A stretch of 64,000 nucleotides of DNA from assembly GCF_002934265.1 (NCBI RefSeq), contig NZ_PTIX01000001.1:744001-808000 (forward strand). The letters run 5' to 3'. Shown piece by piece: positions 47,698 through 57,662 of the stretch. Position numbers and translations under genes: made by a program. Source of the DNA: Actinokineospora auranticolor. Its GTDB lineage: Bacteria > Actinomycetota > Actinomycetes > Mycobacteriales > Pseudonocardiaceae. How positions within the stretch are numbered: the stretch's first letter is position 1; every line of letters starts with the position of its first letter. Below the pieces are notes generated by a model, which searched no databases, was not told where the DNA came from, and saw only the letters and a program-made list of their open reading frames with translations.

Positions 47698-50600
47698 CGG
47701 AAACCGCGCCCCAGTCCTTCGCGCAGCGGCGGATGTGGTTCCTCGACTCGCTGTACCCGGGCTCGGCGCTGTACAACGTCCCGGCCGCGGTCCGGGTGCG
47801 CGGCCCGCTCGACCTGGTGGCGCTGCGCGCCGCGGTCGACGTTCTCGTCGCCAGGCACGGCGCGCTGCGCACGGTCTTCGCGGACCACGACGGCGAACCG
47901 GTGCAGATCGTGCGCCCCAACGGTTCCGCGGACTTCAGGGTGATCACGGTGGACCCTGCCGACGCCGGGCGGCTGATGCGCGACGAGGCGCGCCGCCCGT
48001 TCGACCTGTCGACCGGCCCGCTCCTGCGCGTCCTCGTCCTACGCCGCGCCGACGACGATCACCACGTCATGATCACGCTGCACCACATCGTGACCGACGG
48101 CTGGTCCCAGGCCGTGCTGTTCGCCGAACTCGGCGTCGCCTACGCCGCCTTGACCCGCGGGGAATCACCCGAGCTGCCGCCGCTTCCATTGACGTACGAC
48201 GAGTTCACCCGCGAGCAACTCAAAGAGGCGGAGAGCCCGCTCGGCGAACTGTCTCTCCAGTACTGGGTGGACACCCTGCGCGGCGCGCCCGAGCTGCTCG
48301 CCCTGCCGACCGACCGGCCCAGACCCGCCACGCAGTCGTTCGACGGCGCCGTGCACCGGCACACCATGCCCGCGGCGGCGATCCGCGCGGCGCTGCCGGA
48401 GCTGGGCGGCACGGTGTTCATGGTGCTGCTCGCCGCGTACCAGGCGCTGCTGGCGCGCTACACCGGTCAGGACGACGTCGTGGTGGGCACCGCCGTCACG
48501 GGACGGTCCCACCCGGACGTGGAACCGCTGGTCGGCCTGTTCGTCAACACGATCCCGCTGCGCACCTCGCTGGCGGGCGGCCCGACGTTCCGCGAGCTGG
48601 TGGCCAGGGTGCGGGACGTGGCGCTGGACGGGATGAGCTACGCCGACGTGCCGCTGGAGCGGATCGTCGCGGAGGTGGCGCCGTCGCGGGGCCAGGGGCA
48701 CGCGCCGGTGTTCCAGACCGGGTTCACCGTGACCAACACGCCGTCCGCCCGGCTGGAGCTGGCCGGGGCGGAGGTGTCGGAGCCGGAGTTCGTCATGTCC
48801 GGCACCGCGAAGATGGACCTGACGGTCGCCGCCGTCGACACCGGCGACGAGATCGTCGTGGACCTCGAGTACGACGTCGCGCTGTTCGACCGGTCGACCA
48901 TCGAGTCGTTCGCGGACCGGTTCGCCCGGCTCACCGCCGCCGTCGTCGCCGCGCCGGACACCCGCGTCCACGACGTCGACCTGACCACCGCCGCGGAACG
49001 CGCCATGACCACCGGCGGGGACTTCAAGCCCGCGCCGCTGGTACCCGGCCTGATCGCCGCGCGGGCGGCGTCGACTCCCGAGGCCGTCGCGGTGGTCGAC
49101 GGCGACAACGTGCTGACCTACGGCTCGTTGGCCCGCCGGGCCAACGACCTGGCGTGGCGGCTGCGCGAGCACGGGGTCGGACCGGAGACGATCGTGGCGC
49201 TCGGGCACTCCGCGAGCGTCGAGGCCGTCGTGGCCATCACCGGGATTCACGCGGCGGGCGGCGCCTACCTGCCCGTCGACCCCGCGCACCCGGCCGACCG
49301 CTTGGCCGCGCTGCTCGCCGACGCCATCCCCGCGGTCCTGGTGACCGACCGCCCGGCGGCGTTCCCCGGGTTCACCGGTCCGGTGCTCGCGGTCGGCACC
49401 GACGAACGCGACACACCGCCGCCGGTCGATCTCGACCGCGACCACCTCGCGTATGTGATCTACACGTCCGGCTCGACCGGGACGCCCAAGGGTGTCGCGG
49501 TCCAGCACGGCACGCTGGCCAACCTCGCCACCGCCTTCGCCGACGCGCACCCGTTCAGCCTCGACGACCGCGTGCTGATGATCCCGCCGCTGACCTTCGA
49601 CGCCTCCGCAGGCGACGTGTTCCCCGCCCTGATCAGCGGTTCGGCCCTGGTCCTGTGCCACGACCCGGCCGCGCTGACCGGCGCCGACCTGCTGCGACTG
49701 TGCACGAACCAGGGGATCACCATGGTCGACACCGCCGCGCCGCTATGGCGCAAATGGGTGGACGACCTGGCCGCCACCGGAGTCCCAGGCCCCTCGCCAC
49801 TACGGACCATGATGGTCGGCGGCGACGCCGTCGACGTCGCCGCCGTGCGGGAGTGGGTGGCGATGACCGGCGCGACGCTGGTCAACCACTACGGCCCCAC
49901 CGAGGCGACGGTCTGCGCCACCCTGCACACCACCGTCGGCGACGACCCCGGCGCACGCCTGCCAATCGGTAAGCCGCTACCGCACGTGCGCGCATACGTC
50001 CTCGACGACCACCTACGCCCCGCACTCACCGGCCTGGCGGGCGAGCTGTGCCTAGGCGGGGACACCCTCGCCCGCGGCTACCTCGGCCGCGGCGACCTCA
50101 CCGCCGAGCGGTTCGTGGCGGACCCGTTCGGTCCGCCGGGGTCGCGGATGTACCGCACCGGTGACCTGGCCAGATGGCGTCCGGACGGCACGCTGGAGTT
50201 CCTCGGCCGGGTGGACCGTCAGGTCAAGGTCCGCGGACACCGCGTCGAGCCCGCCGAGATCGAGGCGGCCTGCCGGACGCACCCGGACGTCACCGACGCC
50301 CTGGTCATCGCCCGGGACGACCGACTCGTGGCCTACGTCATCCCGGACCACCCGGTCGACCTACGAGCGACGCTGCGCGCCTCGCTGCCGGAGTACCTGG
50401 TGCCCACCGAGTTCGTCGGCATTGCCGCCTTTCCCCTGACCCACAACGGAAAACTGGATCTCACCGCCCTCCCGGCCCCGGCGCGGCGCCCCACCTCCAC
50501 CACACCCCCGCGCTCGGCCACCGCCCGCGTCCTGGCCACTGAATGGGCCGCCCTGCTCGACGTCGACTCCGTCGGCGAGGACGACAACTTCTTCGACCTG

Positions 50601-51932
50601 GGCGGCCACTCCCTGCTGGCCGCCCGCATGATCACCCGAGTCCGCCTGGCCCTGGGCATCGACATCCCCCTACGCGCCGTCTTCGACGCGTCATCGCTGG
50701 GCGAACTCGCCGCCATCATCGACCACCGTTCTCCCGCCGCGCACGTCGACCTACGCGCAGAGGCCACACTCCCCGCCGACATCCGTCCCACGCCCACCCC
50801 GGACGCGATGCACCGAGCCTGCGCTCCCACCTCGATCCTGCTGACCGGCGCGACCGGCTTCCTCGGCGCCTACCTGCTCGCCGACGCCCTGGAACACACC
50901 ACCGCGACGGTCTACTGCCTGGCACGCGCCAACTCCGAACCCGAAGCCCTGAGCCGGATCGAACACGCACTGCGAACCTACGACCTCTGGACACCGTCGG
51001 CCACCGAACGCATCGTGCCACTACCCGGCGACCTGGGATTCCCCCGCCTCGGCCTCGACGAGCCCCGCTTCGACGCCCTCTCCCGCACTGTCGACACGAT
51101 CATCCACTGCGGCGGTACCGTCCACTTCGCACAGTCCTACGCGGAACTCAAAGCCGCCAACGTCTCCGGCACACTAGAGGTACTCCGCCTAGCCACCCGC
51201 CACGGCGCCACACCAGTGCACTTCGTGTCGACACTAGGCGTGTACCCGCTGCACCTGGCAGGAACCGTCACCGAAGCCGACCTGCCGGACCAGCCCGAGC
51301 AACTGGACCGCGGCTACGAACAAACCAAGTGGGTAGCGGACACCCTCGTCCGCGCCGCGCGGGGCGCTGGTCTACCGGTCACCATCCACCGCCCGGCCCG
51401 CGTCACCGGCGACAGCCGCACCGGCGCCTGCTCCGGCACCGACCTGTTCGCAGGCGAACTACGCGCGATCACCACCCTGGGCGTGACCCCCGACCTCGAC
51501 GTCGCCGAGGACATGGCCCCGGTCAACCACGTAGCCACCGCAATCGGCCACCTGACACGACAACCATCGGCACACAACCGCGACTTCCACTACTACAACG
51601 CCAACACCATCAGCTCATCCGAGATCGCCCAAACCCTCCGCGACCACGGCTACCAGGTCGAGGAAGTCACCTACGCCCAGTGGTACACCGCCCTCCTCAC
51701 AGCGGTAGCGGAATCGAACAACCCCGCCCTGGCCGCCATCGCCGCCGCCTCCGGCCCAACCCCAGACCTCCGCCTCCGCGAGTTCGACTGCGCCACCACC
51801 AACACCCACCTGGCCAACGCCGACATCATCTGCCCACCCGCGGACCCGGCCCTCCTGCACCGCTACGTAGACCACCTAGTCCGAACAGGCCACCTACCAG
51901 CCCCCACCGCGGCGGTGCCCCATGTGCGTTGA
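47694..51932 (+). CDS. NRPS C-A-PCP-thioester reductase
   Basis: A 1412-residue single-module NRPS. C domain: residues 5-430 (FAQRRMWFLDSL; active HHIVTDGWS). A domain: about 450-930 (YTSGSTGTPKG, NHYGPTEATVC, YRTGDLARW, NGKLDL); the specificity code read by eye is DAGDMGHVCK, which I cannot match to a known amino acid. PCP: about 960-1030 (DNFFDLGGHSLLAAR). Reductase domain: about 1045-1405 with TGATGFLGAYLL and the active YEQTKW. The reductase releases the chain as an aldehyde or alcohol by NAD(P)H. No methylation or epimerisation domain. GTG 47694 overlaps the preceding stop by four bases. Confidence 0.93.
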   Translation: MTETAPQSFAQRRMWFLDSLYPGSALYNVPAAVRVRGPLDLVALRAAVDVLVARHGALRTVFADHDGEPVQIVRPNGSADFRVITVDPADAGRLMRDEARRPFDLSTGPLLRVLVLRRADDDHHVMITLHHIVTDGWSQAVLFAELGVAYAALTRGESPELPPLPLTYDEFTREQLKEAESPLGELSLQYWVDTLRGAPELLALPTDRPRPATQSFDGAVHRHTMPAAAIRAALPELGGTVFMVLLAAYQALLARYTGQDDVVVGTAVTGRSHPDVEPLVGLFVNTIPLRTSLAGGPTFRELVARVRDVALDGMSYADVPLERIVAEVAPSRGQGHAPVFQTGFTVTNTPSARLELAGAEVSEPEFVMSGTAKMDLTVAAVDTGDEIVVDLEYDVALFDRSTIESFADRFARLTAAVVAAPDTRVHDVDLTTAAERAMTTGGDFKPAPLVPGLIAARAASTPEAVAVVDGDNVLTYGSLARRANDLAWRLREHGVGPETIVALGHSASVEAVVAITGIHAAGGAYLPVDPAHPADRLAALLADAIPAVLVTDRPAAFPGFTGPVLAVGTDERDTPPPVDLDRDHLAYVIYTSGSTGTPKGVAVQHGTLANLATAFADAHPFSLDDRVLMIPPLTFDASAGDVFPALISGSALVLCHDPAALTGADLLRLCTNQGITMVDTAAPLWRKWVDDLAATGVPGPSPLRTMMVGGDAVDVAAVREWVAMTGATLVNHYGPTEATVCATLHTTVGDDPGARLPIGKPLPHVRAYVLDDHLRPALTGLAGELCLGGDTLARGYLGRGDLTAERFVADPFGPPGSRMYRTGDLARWRPDGTLEFLGRVDRQVKVRGHRVEPAEIEAACRTHPDVTDALVIARDDRLVAYVIPDHPVDLRATLRASLPEYLVPTEFVGIAAFPLTHNGKLDLTALPAPARRPTSTTPPRSATARVLATEWAALLDVDSVGEDDNFFDLGGHSLLAARMITRVRLALGIDIPLRAVFDASSLGELAAIIDHRSPAAHVDLRAEATLPADIRPTPTPDAMHRACAPTSILLTGATGFLGAYLLADALEHTTATVYCLARANSEPEALSRIEHALRTYDLWTPSATERIVPLPGDLGFPRLGLDEPRFDALSRTVDTIIHCGGTVHFAQSYAELKAANVSGTLEVLRLATRHGATPVHFVSTLGVYPLHLAGTVTEADLPDQPEQLDRGYEQTKWVADTLVRAARGAGLPVTIHRPARVTGDSRTGACSGTDLFAGELRAITTLGVTPDLDVAEDMAPVNHVATAIGHLTRQPSAHNRDFHYYNANTISSSEIAQTLRDHGYQVEEVTYAQWYTALLTAVAESNNPALAAIAAASGPTPDLRLREFDCATTNTHLANADIICPPADPALLHRYVDHLVRTGHLPAPTAAVPHVR

Positions 51933-52164
51933 TGGGCTCGTTCAACCGCCGACCCGAGGCCACTCGCCCCACCACCGCCGCTCCACCACCCTCGAACCTG
52001 AGCGGCGCGTGTCGATCCACCCGCCGTCCGGACCACTTCGTCCAAGCCTGTCGCTACCGAGGCGGTGCGCCATGCGCGGTGACGGTTTCGCCAAGACCCG
52101 GGTTCACCCTCCGGCAACGTTCGCAAGCCCGCCTGCGAAGGAGGTGACCCGTGCGCGGTGACGG
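51912..52164 (+). repeat. Three copies of a 24-base start-region-like repeat
   Basis: 51912-51935, 52062-52085 and 52141-52164 are variants of one 24-base unit: G(C/A)GGTG-C-(C/G)CC-(A/G)TG(T/C)GCG(G/T)TGA. The third copy holds the ribosome site and GTG start of the MFS gene; the second contains an ATG with the same following codons (MRGDG) but a different continuation. The 218-base gap 51933-52150 has no other gene. Confidence 0.6.
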
Positions 52165-53485
52165 CATCGGACGCTTCCTCGCGATCGGGGCCGGGCAGCT
52201 CGTCTCCGTCGCGGGGACCGGGATCACCGGGTTCGTGCTCGGGGTCTGGGTCTTCCAGGTCACCGGATCCGCCACCCGGTTCGGGCTGATCATGCTGCTG
52301 GAGGCCGTCGCCGCCATCGCGGTGGCGCCGCTCGCGGGCATGGCCGCCGACCGCGTCGACCGACGGGCCATCCTGCTGGTCTCCGACGTCGTGGCCGCCG
52401 CTGCGACCGCCGTCCTGCTGACCCTCGTCCGCCAAGGCGAACTGGACGTCTGGCACGTCTACCCGATCGCCGCGATCACCGCGATGTGCGCGACGTTCCG
52501 CGTGGTCGCCTTCACCACCGTGCTCCCGCTCCTCGTCCCCGAACGCCACCTCGGCCGCGCCAACGGCCTGGCACAGGCCCAACCCGCCGTGCAGATCGCC
52601 GCACCGCTGGCCGCCGGGGGCCTGCTCGCCGTGGTCCACCTGAGCGGCGTCGTCCTCATCGACCTGTGCACCTACGCCGTGGCACTCGCGATCACCCTGC
52701 TCGTCGGCCTGCCCGAGAAGGCGGTCGTGCCGAGCCGGGCGGGCGCGCCGGGGGAGGGCGCCCTGGCGGAGCTGACCGGCGGCCTGCGCGAACTGCGCCG
52801 CCGACCCGGCCTGCCCCACCTCCTCCTGCTCCTCGGCGCCTTCCACCTCGCCGCGGGCATGGCGGGCGTGCTCGTCCAGCCGCTGATCCTCACCTTCACC
52901 GACCCGTCGACGCTGGGCGTGCTGATGTTCGCGGGCGGCGCGGGCATGATCGCGGGCAGTGCCGTCATGACCGCCTGGGGCGGGCCGGACCGGCGGATCA
53001 CCGGCGTCCGCGCGTTCCTCGCCATCGCCGGGATCGCCCTCGCGCTGCACTCGCTCGCCCCGTCGGCGCTGCTCATCGGCGTGCTCGCGCCCGCGTTCCT
53101 GTTCACCCTGCCGATCATCACCGGCAGCGCGATGTCGTTGTTGCAGACCAAGGTCGACCCCAGCGCGCTCGGCCGCGCCATGGCGAGCGCGCGGATCGCG
53201 GCCCAGGGCGGCACCGCCATCGGATTCGCCGCCGCGGGCCCGCTGGCGGACCTCGTCTTCGGGCCGATGCTGCAACCGGACGGCGCGCTCGCGGACACGG
53301 TCGGCGCGGTCATCGGCGTCGGCGACGGCCGCGGCATCGCGCTGATCTTCGCAGGCACCGGCGCCGCCCTCGTCGCGCTCGCCGCGTGGGCCACCGCCTC
53401 GCCCGCCCTGCGCGCCGTCGACGACCTCCCCGACCTGCTGACAACCGACAAGAGGGAAGCCGATGCTCGACCTACCCCAGGCTGA
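52151..53485 (+). CDS. MFS transporter, enterobactin-exporter (EntS)-like
   Basis: A 444-residue protein with 12 predicted membrane helices. Features of the EntS/MFS_3 group are visible: GVWVFQVTGSATRFGLIMLLE in helices 1-2, then AGMAADRVDRRAILLVSD (the D-R-x-x-R loop), LPLLVPERHLGRANGLAQ and the late TKVDPSALGRAMA. It likely exports the cluster's product and may confer self-resistance. The start GTG 52151 has an ideal AAGGAGGTGACCC site. Its end overlaps the next NRPS gene by 23 bases. Confidence 0.87.
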   Translation: MRGDGIGRFLAIGAGQLVSVAGTGITGFVLGVWVFQVTGSATRFGLIMLLEAVAAIAVAPLAGMAADRVDRRAILLVSDVVAAAATAVLLTLVRQGELDVWHVYPIAAITAMCATFRVVAFTTVLPLLVPERHLGRANGLAQAQPAVQIAAPLAAGGLLAVVHLSGVVLIDLCTYAVALAITLLVGLPEKAVVPSRAGAPGEGALAELTGGLRELRRRPGLPHLLLLLGAFHLAAGMAGVLVQPLILTFTDPSTLGVLMFAGGAGMIAGSAVMTAWGGPDRRITGVRAFLAIAGIALALHSLAPSALLIGVLAPAFLFTLPIITGSAMSLLQTKVDPSALGRAMASARIAAQGGTAIGFAAAGPLADLVFGPMLQPDGALADTVGAVIGVGDGRGIALIFAGTGAALVALAAWATASPALRAVDDLPDLLTTDKREADARPTPG

Positions 53486-56400
53486 ACGCCAGGCTTTCGC
53501 CGACGGCGCCGCCCCCGCGCCGCACCTCGACCTCGTGCACGCCCTGTCCTTCCGCGCGGCCGGGGCGGCCCTGCGCCTGGGCGTGTTCGACCACCTCGGT
53601 GACGAGCCGCGCACCGCCGCCGCGGTCGCCGCGGCCATCGGCGGCGACCCGCGCGGCGTCCGGGTCCTGCTCGACGCGCTCACCGGCTTCGGCTACACCA
53701 CCCGCGACGACGACGGCTACCGCGCCACCCCCGCCGCCGCCTGGTTCGGCACCGGCTACCGCGCCGCGTTCTCCTTCTGGCACCGCGTCCTCTCGGACCG
53801 CTGGACCGACCTCGAACAGTCCATTGTGGATGGAAAGCCGCCGCGCGACTTCTACGCCTGGCTCGCCGTCAACCCGAACACCCTCAACGAGTTCCAGTCC
53901 ATGCTCGCCGAACTCGCCGACGCCGTCGCCCCGGCTGTAGTGGCTGCTGTCCCCGGCGCGGCCCGCAGACTGCTCGACATCGGCGGCGGCCACGCCCGCT
54001 ACGCCACCGCGTGCTGCGCCGCGAACCCCGACCTGCGCGCCGACGTCATCGACCTCCCCGGCTCCTTCGACGGCAGCCAAGCCCCCGACCGTGTCCGGTT
54101 CCGCGAAGCGGACTGGACAACCGACGACCTCGGCGTCGACTACGACGTCGTACTGGTCTTCAACGTCCTGCACTGCCTCCGCCCCGACCGCGCCGAAGAC
54201 CTCCTCCGCCGCGCGGCCCAAGCCCTGCGCCCCGGCGGCACCATCCTCATCCTCGAGGAAACCGCCGATGTACCAACCGAAGCAGGTGCGCTCGGCGCCG
54301 CCTGGGTTCCCGCGTCGAGCCTGAATCTCTTCCACACCCAGGGCGGTCAGATCTACGACCGCGCGCACTTCGCCGAATGGCTCAGCGACGCCGGATTCTC
54401 CGTCCCCGACGAGACCCCGATCGCCGCCGCACCAACCTTCACCCTGTTCGCCGCCACCAAGCGGCGAACAACGGGCCGAGCCCTGACCGCCACCCAACGC
54501 CAGATGCTCGCCTTCGACCGACTGCACCCGGACTCGACCTGGTACAACGTGCCGCTCACCGCGCGCATCTCCGGGGCCCTGGACGTCCCCCGCCTGCGGG
54601 CGGCCCTCCGGCGGAGCTGGCAGCGCCACGAATCACTGCGCTGCACCCACGACGGCGACACCGCCATGACCGGCGTCACCCCGCAACTGCGGGAAGTCAC
54701 CGTCGTGAGCGAGGCCGAACTCGCCCAACTGCGCGAACGCGAACTATGCACGAGATTCGACCTGACCCATGAGGCGCCGCTGCGCGCGACCCTCGCCAAG
54801 ATCGACGATGACCACGAACTGATCCTCGTCACCCACCACATCGCCACCGACGGCTACTCCCTCACCGTCCTCCGCCAAGACATCCTCGACGGCTACGCCG
54901 ACCCGACCCGCCCGTCAACGACCGCGCATCGCCCGGTGCAAGCCGGAAACCACGACGCGGACCTCGCCTTCTGGGACCACGCCCTAGCCGACCTCCCCGA
55001 CGACCTCGCGCTGCCGTTCGCCGCGACCGGCGACCCGTCACTGGCCGCCGACGTCGTGCGGTTCCGACTCCCCGACGACGTGACCGCCACCGTTCGCCAG
55101 ACCGCGCGCACCCGCCGCTCCAGCCCGTTCATGATCCTGCTCACCGCCTTCGGCGTCCTCCTCGACCGACTCGGCGGCGGCAAGGACGTCGTCATCGGCA
55201 CCCCGGTCGCCGGTCGCGACACCCCGGGCAGCGAGGCCGTCGTCGACTGCCTGGTCAACATGGTCGCCCTACGCCTGCGCCTGAGCGAGGCCCGCACCTG
55301 GTCGGACGCCATGGACACCGTCCGATCAACCGCGCTGGACGCCTTCGATCACGCCAACGCGCCCTTCAGCGAGGTCGTGGACCGCCTGTCCGCACCGAGG
55401 TCGACCCAGCACCCGGTGTTCCAGGTCGTGTTCGCCGCCCCGCCCACGATCGCCGGACGGGCCACAGTGGACGGCGTCACCTTCGACTTCGTCGACGGCA
55501 CCAGCACCGAGTCGCTGTTCGACATCGAGGTGCAGGTGCTCGACGCGGGCGACAGCATGGGCGGCTACCTCAAGTTCCGCACGACCCGGTTCACCCACGC
55601 CCAGATGACCGCGGTGCTGGACCAGTTCCAGAACCTCCTGGCCGGACTGGACCCGACCGCGCGCCTGTCCGACGCCACCCTCCTCACACCCGAGCAGCGC
55701 CACTGCGCGGTCGTCGAGTGGAACGACACCGCCACCGACTACCCGCGCGACAGCACCCTGGTCGAACTCGTTGAAGCTCGCGCGGACGAGCGCCCGAACG
55801 CGACCGCCGCGATATACGGCGACGACGTCCTCACCTACCGGGAACTGGACGAGCGAGCGAACCGACTGGCCGCGCTCCTGCGCGACCGGGGGATCGGACC
55901 GGAGGACCGCGTCGGCGTCCGGCTGGGATTCGGCACGGGCTGGGCGGTCTCGGCCCTCGCCGTGCTGAAAGCGGGCGCCGCGTACGTGCCGCTCGACCCG
56001 GCATACCCAGCGGCCAGGCTGGACCACATGTGCGCGGACAGCGGAGTCGAGATCGTCATCACCGATGAGGTGCTGCGGGACTCGCTCGCCTTCCCGCCCG
56101 ACCGCACGGCCTCGCCCGCGACTCCGGACACACTGGCGTACGTCATGTACACCTCCGGCTCCACCGGCCAACCGAAGGGAGTCGGCGTCACCCACCGCAA
56201 CATCGTGCGGCTCGTGCGCGACACCAACTATGTCTGCTTCGGACCGGATGACGCTGTCGCACAGGTCTCCACCCCGTCGTTCGACGCGGCCACCTTCGAA
56301 CTGTGGGGCCCGCTCTGCGCGGGCGGACGGATCATCGGCGTCCCCAAGGACGACCTGCTGTCCCCGCCCGAGCTGGCGAAAACGCTGCGGGACAACGATG

Positions 56401-57431
56401 TCGCGCTCATGTTCCTCACCACCTCACTGGCCAGGCGCCTCGCCGCCACCGCCCCGGACACGCTCACCGGCGTACGACAGCTGCTCGTCGGCGGTGAACG
56501 GCTCGACGCGGACACCGTGGCGCGTCTGCGGTCCGTACCCGGCCTGGCCGTGGTGAACGGCTACGGCCCCACCGAGACCACGACATTCGGTGTGGCCTGG
56601 GCGGCCGGGGACGTGCCACCTGGCGCGGTCGTGCCGATCGGGCGGCCCATCGCGAACAGCTCCGCCTACGTCCTCGACGCCTGCCTGCAACCGGTCGCGC
56701 CCGGCATGGTCGGCGAGATCCACCTCGGCGGCGACGGCGTGGCCCGCGGCTACCTGGGCAAGCCCGACCTCACCGCCACCCGGTTCGTGGCCGATCCCTT
56801 CGGCGCCCCCGGATCCCGGCTGTACCGGACCGGGGACCTCGGCCGGTACCGCACCGACGGCCTCATCGAGTGCCTGGGCCGGGTCGACCGCCAGGCGAAG
56901 ATCCGCGGGTTCCGCGTCGAGCCGGGCGAGGTGGAAGCGGCCCTGCGCGAGACCGGTCGCGTTGTAGACGTGACGGTGCAGGTGCGCGTCGACGAAGAAC
57001 TGCTAGTCGGCTACGTCGTACCCGTCGACCCGGCCGAATCCATGGCCGACCTACGCGCACACCTCGCCGGGCTACTCCCGGACCACTTGGTCCCCACCGT
57101 GCTCGTCGCGCTGGTCACCCTGCCCACCACCCCGAACGGCAAGCTCGACACCGCCGCCCTGCCCGACCCGTTCAGCGGTGCCCCGACAGAAACCACCGCC
57201 GAGCCCACGACGGAAACGGAACGGATCGTGCGCGACATCTGGCGCGAAGTCCTGGGCAACCCGGACATCGGCGTGCACGACGACTTCTTCGCCCTCGGCG
57301 GCCACTCGGTCAAGGCCGGTCAGGTCATGGCCCGGATCCGCGCCGAGTTCCAGGTCCCCGTCACGCTGCGCCTGGTCTTCGACAACCCGACAGTGGCCGC
57401 ACTCGCCGCCGCGCTGCCCGTTCCGCGCTGA
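53463..57431 (+). CDS. NRPS with N-terminal O-methyltransferase: MT-C-A-PCP
   Basis: A 1322-residue protein. Residues 15-335 are a complete O-methyltransferase of the plant-COMT/acetylserotonin type: an N-terminal winged-helix dimerisation part (HALSFRAAGAALRLGVFDHLG) and the SAM fold with LLDIGGGHARYA and VLVFNVLHCLRPDRAEDLL. Residues 345-760 are a C domain (THHIATDGYS active motif), 780-1230 an A domain (YTSGSTGQPKG, NGYGPTETTTFG, YRTGDLGRY; code by eye DAFFLGGTFK, closest to valine/aliphatic codes), and 1240-1310 a PCP (DDFFALGGHSVKAG). An O-methyltransferase in front of a C domain is not the usual place or kind of NRPS methyltransferase. No release domain; the peptide must pass to another protein. 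Start ATG 53463 lies inside the MFS gene, with GAGGGAA upstream. Confidence 0.92.
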   Translation: MLDLPQAERQAFADGAAPAPHLDLVHALSFRAAGAALRLGVFDHLGDEPRTAAAVAAAIGGDPRGVRVLLDALTGFGYTTRDDDGYRATPAAAWFGTGYRAAFSFWHRVLSDRWTDLEQSIVDGKPPRDFYAWLAVNPNTLNEFQSMLAELADAVAPAVVAAVPGAARRLLDIGGGHARYATACCAANPDLRADVIDLPGSFDGSQAPDRVRFREADWTTDDLGVDYDVVLVFNVLHCLRPDRAEDLLRRAAQALRPGGTILILEETADVPTEAGALGAAWVPASSLNLFHTQGGQIYDRAHFAEWLSDAGFSVPDETPIAAAPTFTLFAATKRRTTGRALTATQRQMLAFDRLHPDSTWYNVPLTARISGALDVPRLRAALRRSWQRHESLRCTHDGDTAMTGVTPQLREVTVVSEAELAQLRERELCTRFDLTHEAPLRATLAKIDDDHELILVTHHIATDGYSLTVLRQDILDGYADPTRPSTTAHRPVQAGNHDADLAFWDHALADLPDDLALPFAATGDPSLAADVVRFRLPDDVTATVRQTARTRRSSPFMILLTAFGVLLDRLGGGKDVVIGTPVAGRDTPGSEAVVDCLVNMVALRLRLSEARTWSDAMDTVRSTALDAFDHANAPFSEVVDRLSAPRSTQHPVFQVVFAAPPTIAGRATVDGVTFDFVDGTSTESLFDIEVQVLDAGDSMGGYLKFRTTRFTHAQMTAVLDQFQNLLAGLDPTARLSDATLLTPEQRHCAVVEWNDTATDYPRDSTLVELVEARADERPNATAAIYGDDVLTYRELDERANRLAALLRDRGIGPEDRVGVRLGFGTGWAVSALAVLKAGAAYVPLDPAYPAARLDHMCADSGVEIVITDEVLRDSLAFPPDRTASPATPDTLAYVMYTSGSTGQPKGVGVTHRNIVRLVRDTNYVCFGPDDAVAQVSTPSFDAATFELWGPLCAGGRIIGVPKDDLLSPPELAKTLRDNDVALMFLTTSLARRLAATAPDTLTGVRQLLVGGERLDADTVARLRSVPGLAVVNGYGPTETTTFGVAWAAGDVPPGAVVPIGRPIANSSAYVLDACLQPVAPGMVGEIHLGGDGVARGYLGKPDLTATRFVADPFGAPGSRLYRTGDLGRYRTDGLIECLGRVDRQAKIRGFRVEPGEVEAALRETGRVVDVTVQVRVDEELLVGYVVPVDPAESMADLRAHLAGLLPDHLVPTVLVALVTLPTTPNGKLDTAALPDPFSGAPTETTAEPTTETERIVRDIWREVLGNPDIGVHDDFFALGGHSVKAGQVMARIRAEFQVPVTLRLVFDNPTVAALAAALPVPR

Positions 57432-57477
57432 GAAAACGCCTGCCACACCTGAAAAAAGTTCGGTTAACCGCTCGTGA

Positions 57478-57501
57478 ACCCGCCCGGTTTCCCGAGCGGG
57501 T
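57478..57501 (+). terminator. Hairpin after the MT-NRPS gene
   Basis: ACCCGC-C-CGG ... CCG-A-GCGGGT: six plus three base pairs around one mismatch with a short loop, 47 bases past the stop. It probably ends the second biosynthetic operon. Confidence 0.45.
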
Positions 57502-57662
57502 ACTGAGCCGTGCGAGTGATCATCTTGCCGCTACGCCTGCCACTCCCGCGCGTTCGGATGGCCCGGAGTCGATCACCCGCGGCGAACGGGCGTACCGCCT
57601 GCGCGACCCGGTGAACGGCCTTGCCGCTGTTCCCGACCGGGCGCCAGTATCCCAGTAGTGAT

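Noticed and set aside
47694..51932. Pyrrolobenzodiazepine-type pathway
   Set aside because: KMO plus an NRPS ending in a reductase recalls such clusters, but there is no anthranilate-type loading A-T protein, no proline-type A domain on the reductase protein, and none of the dehydroproline genes.
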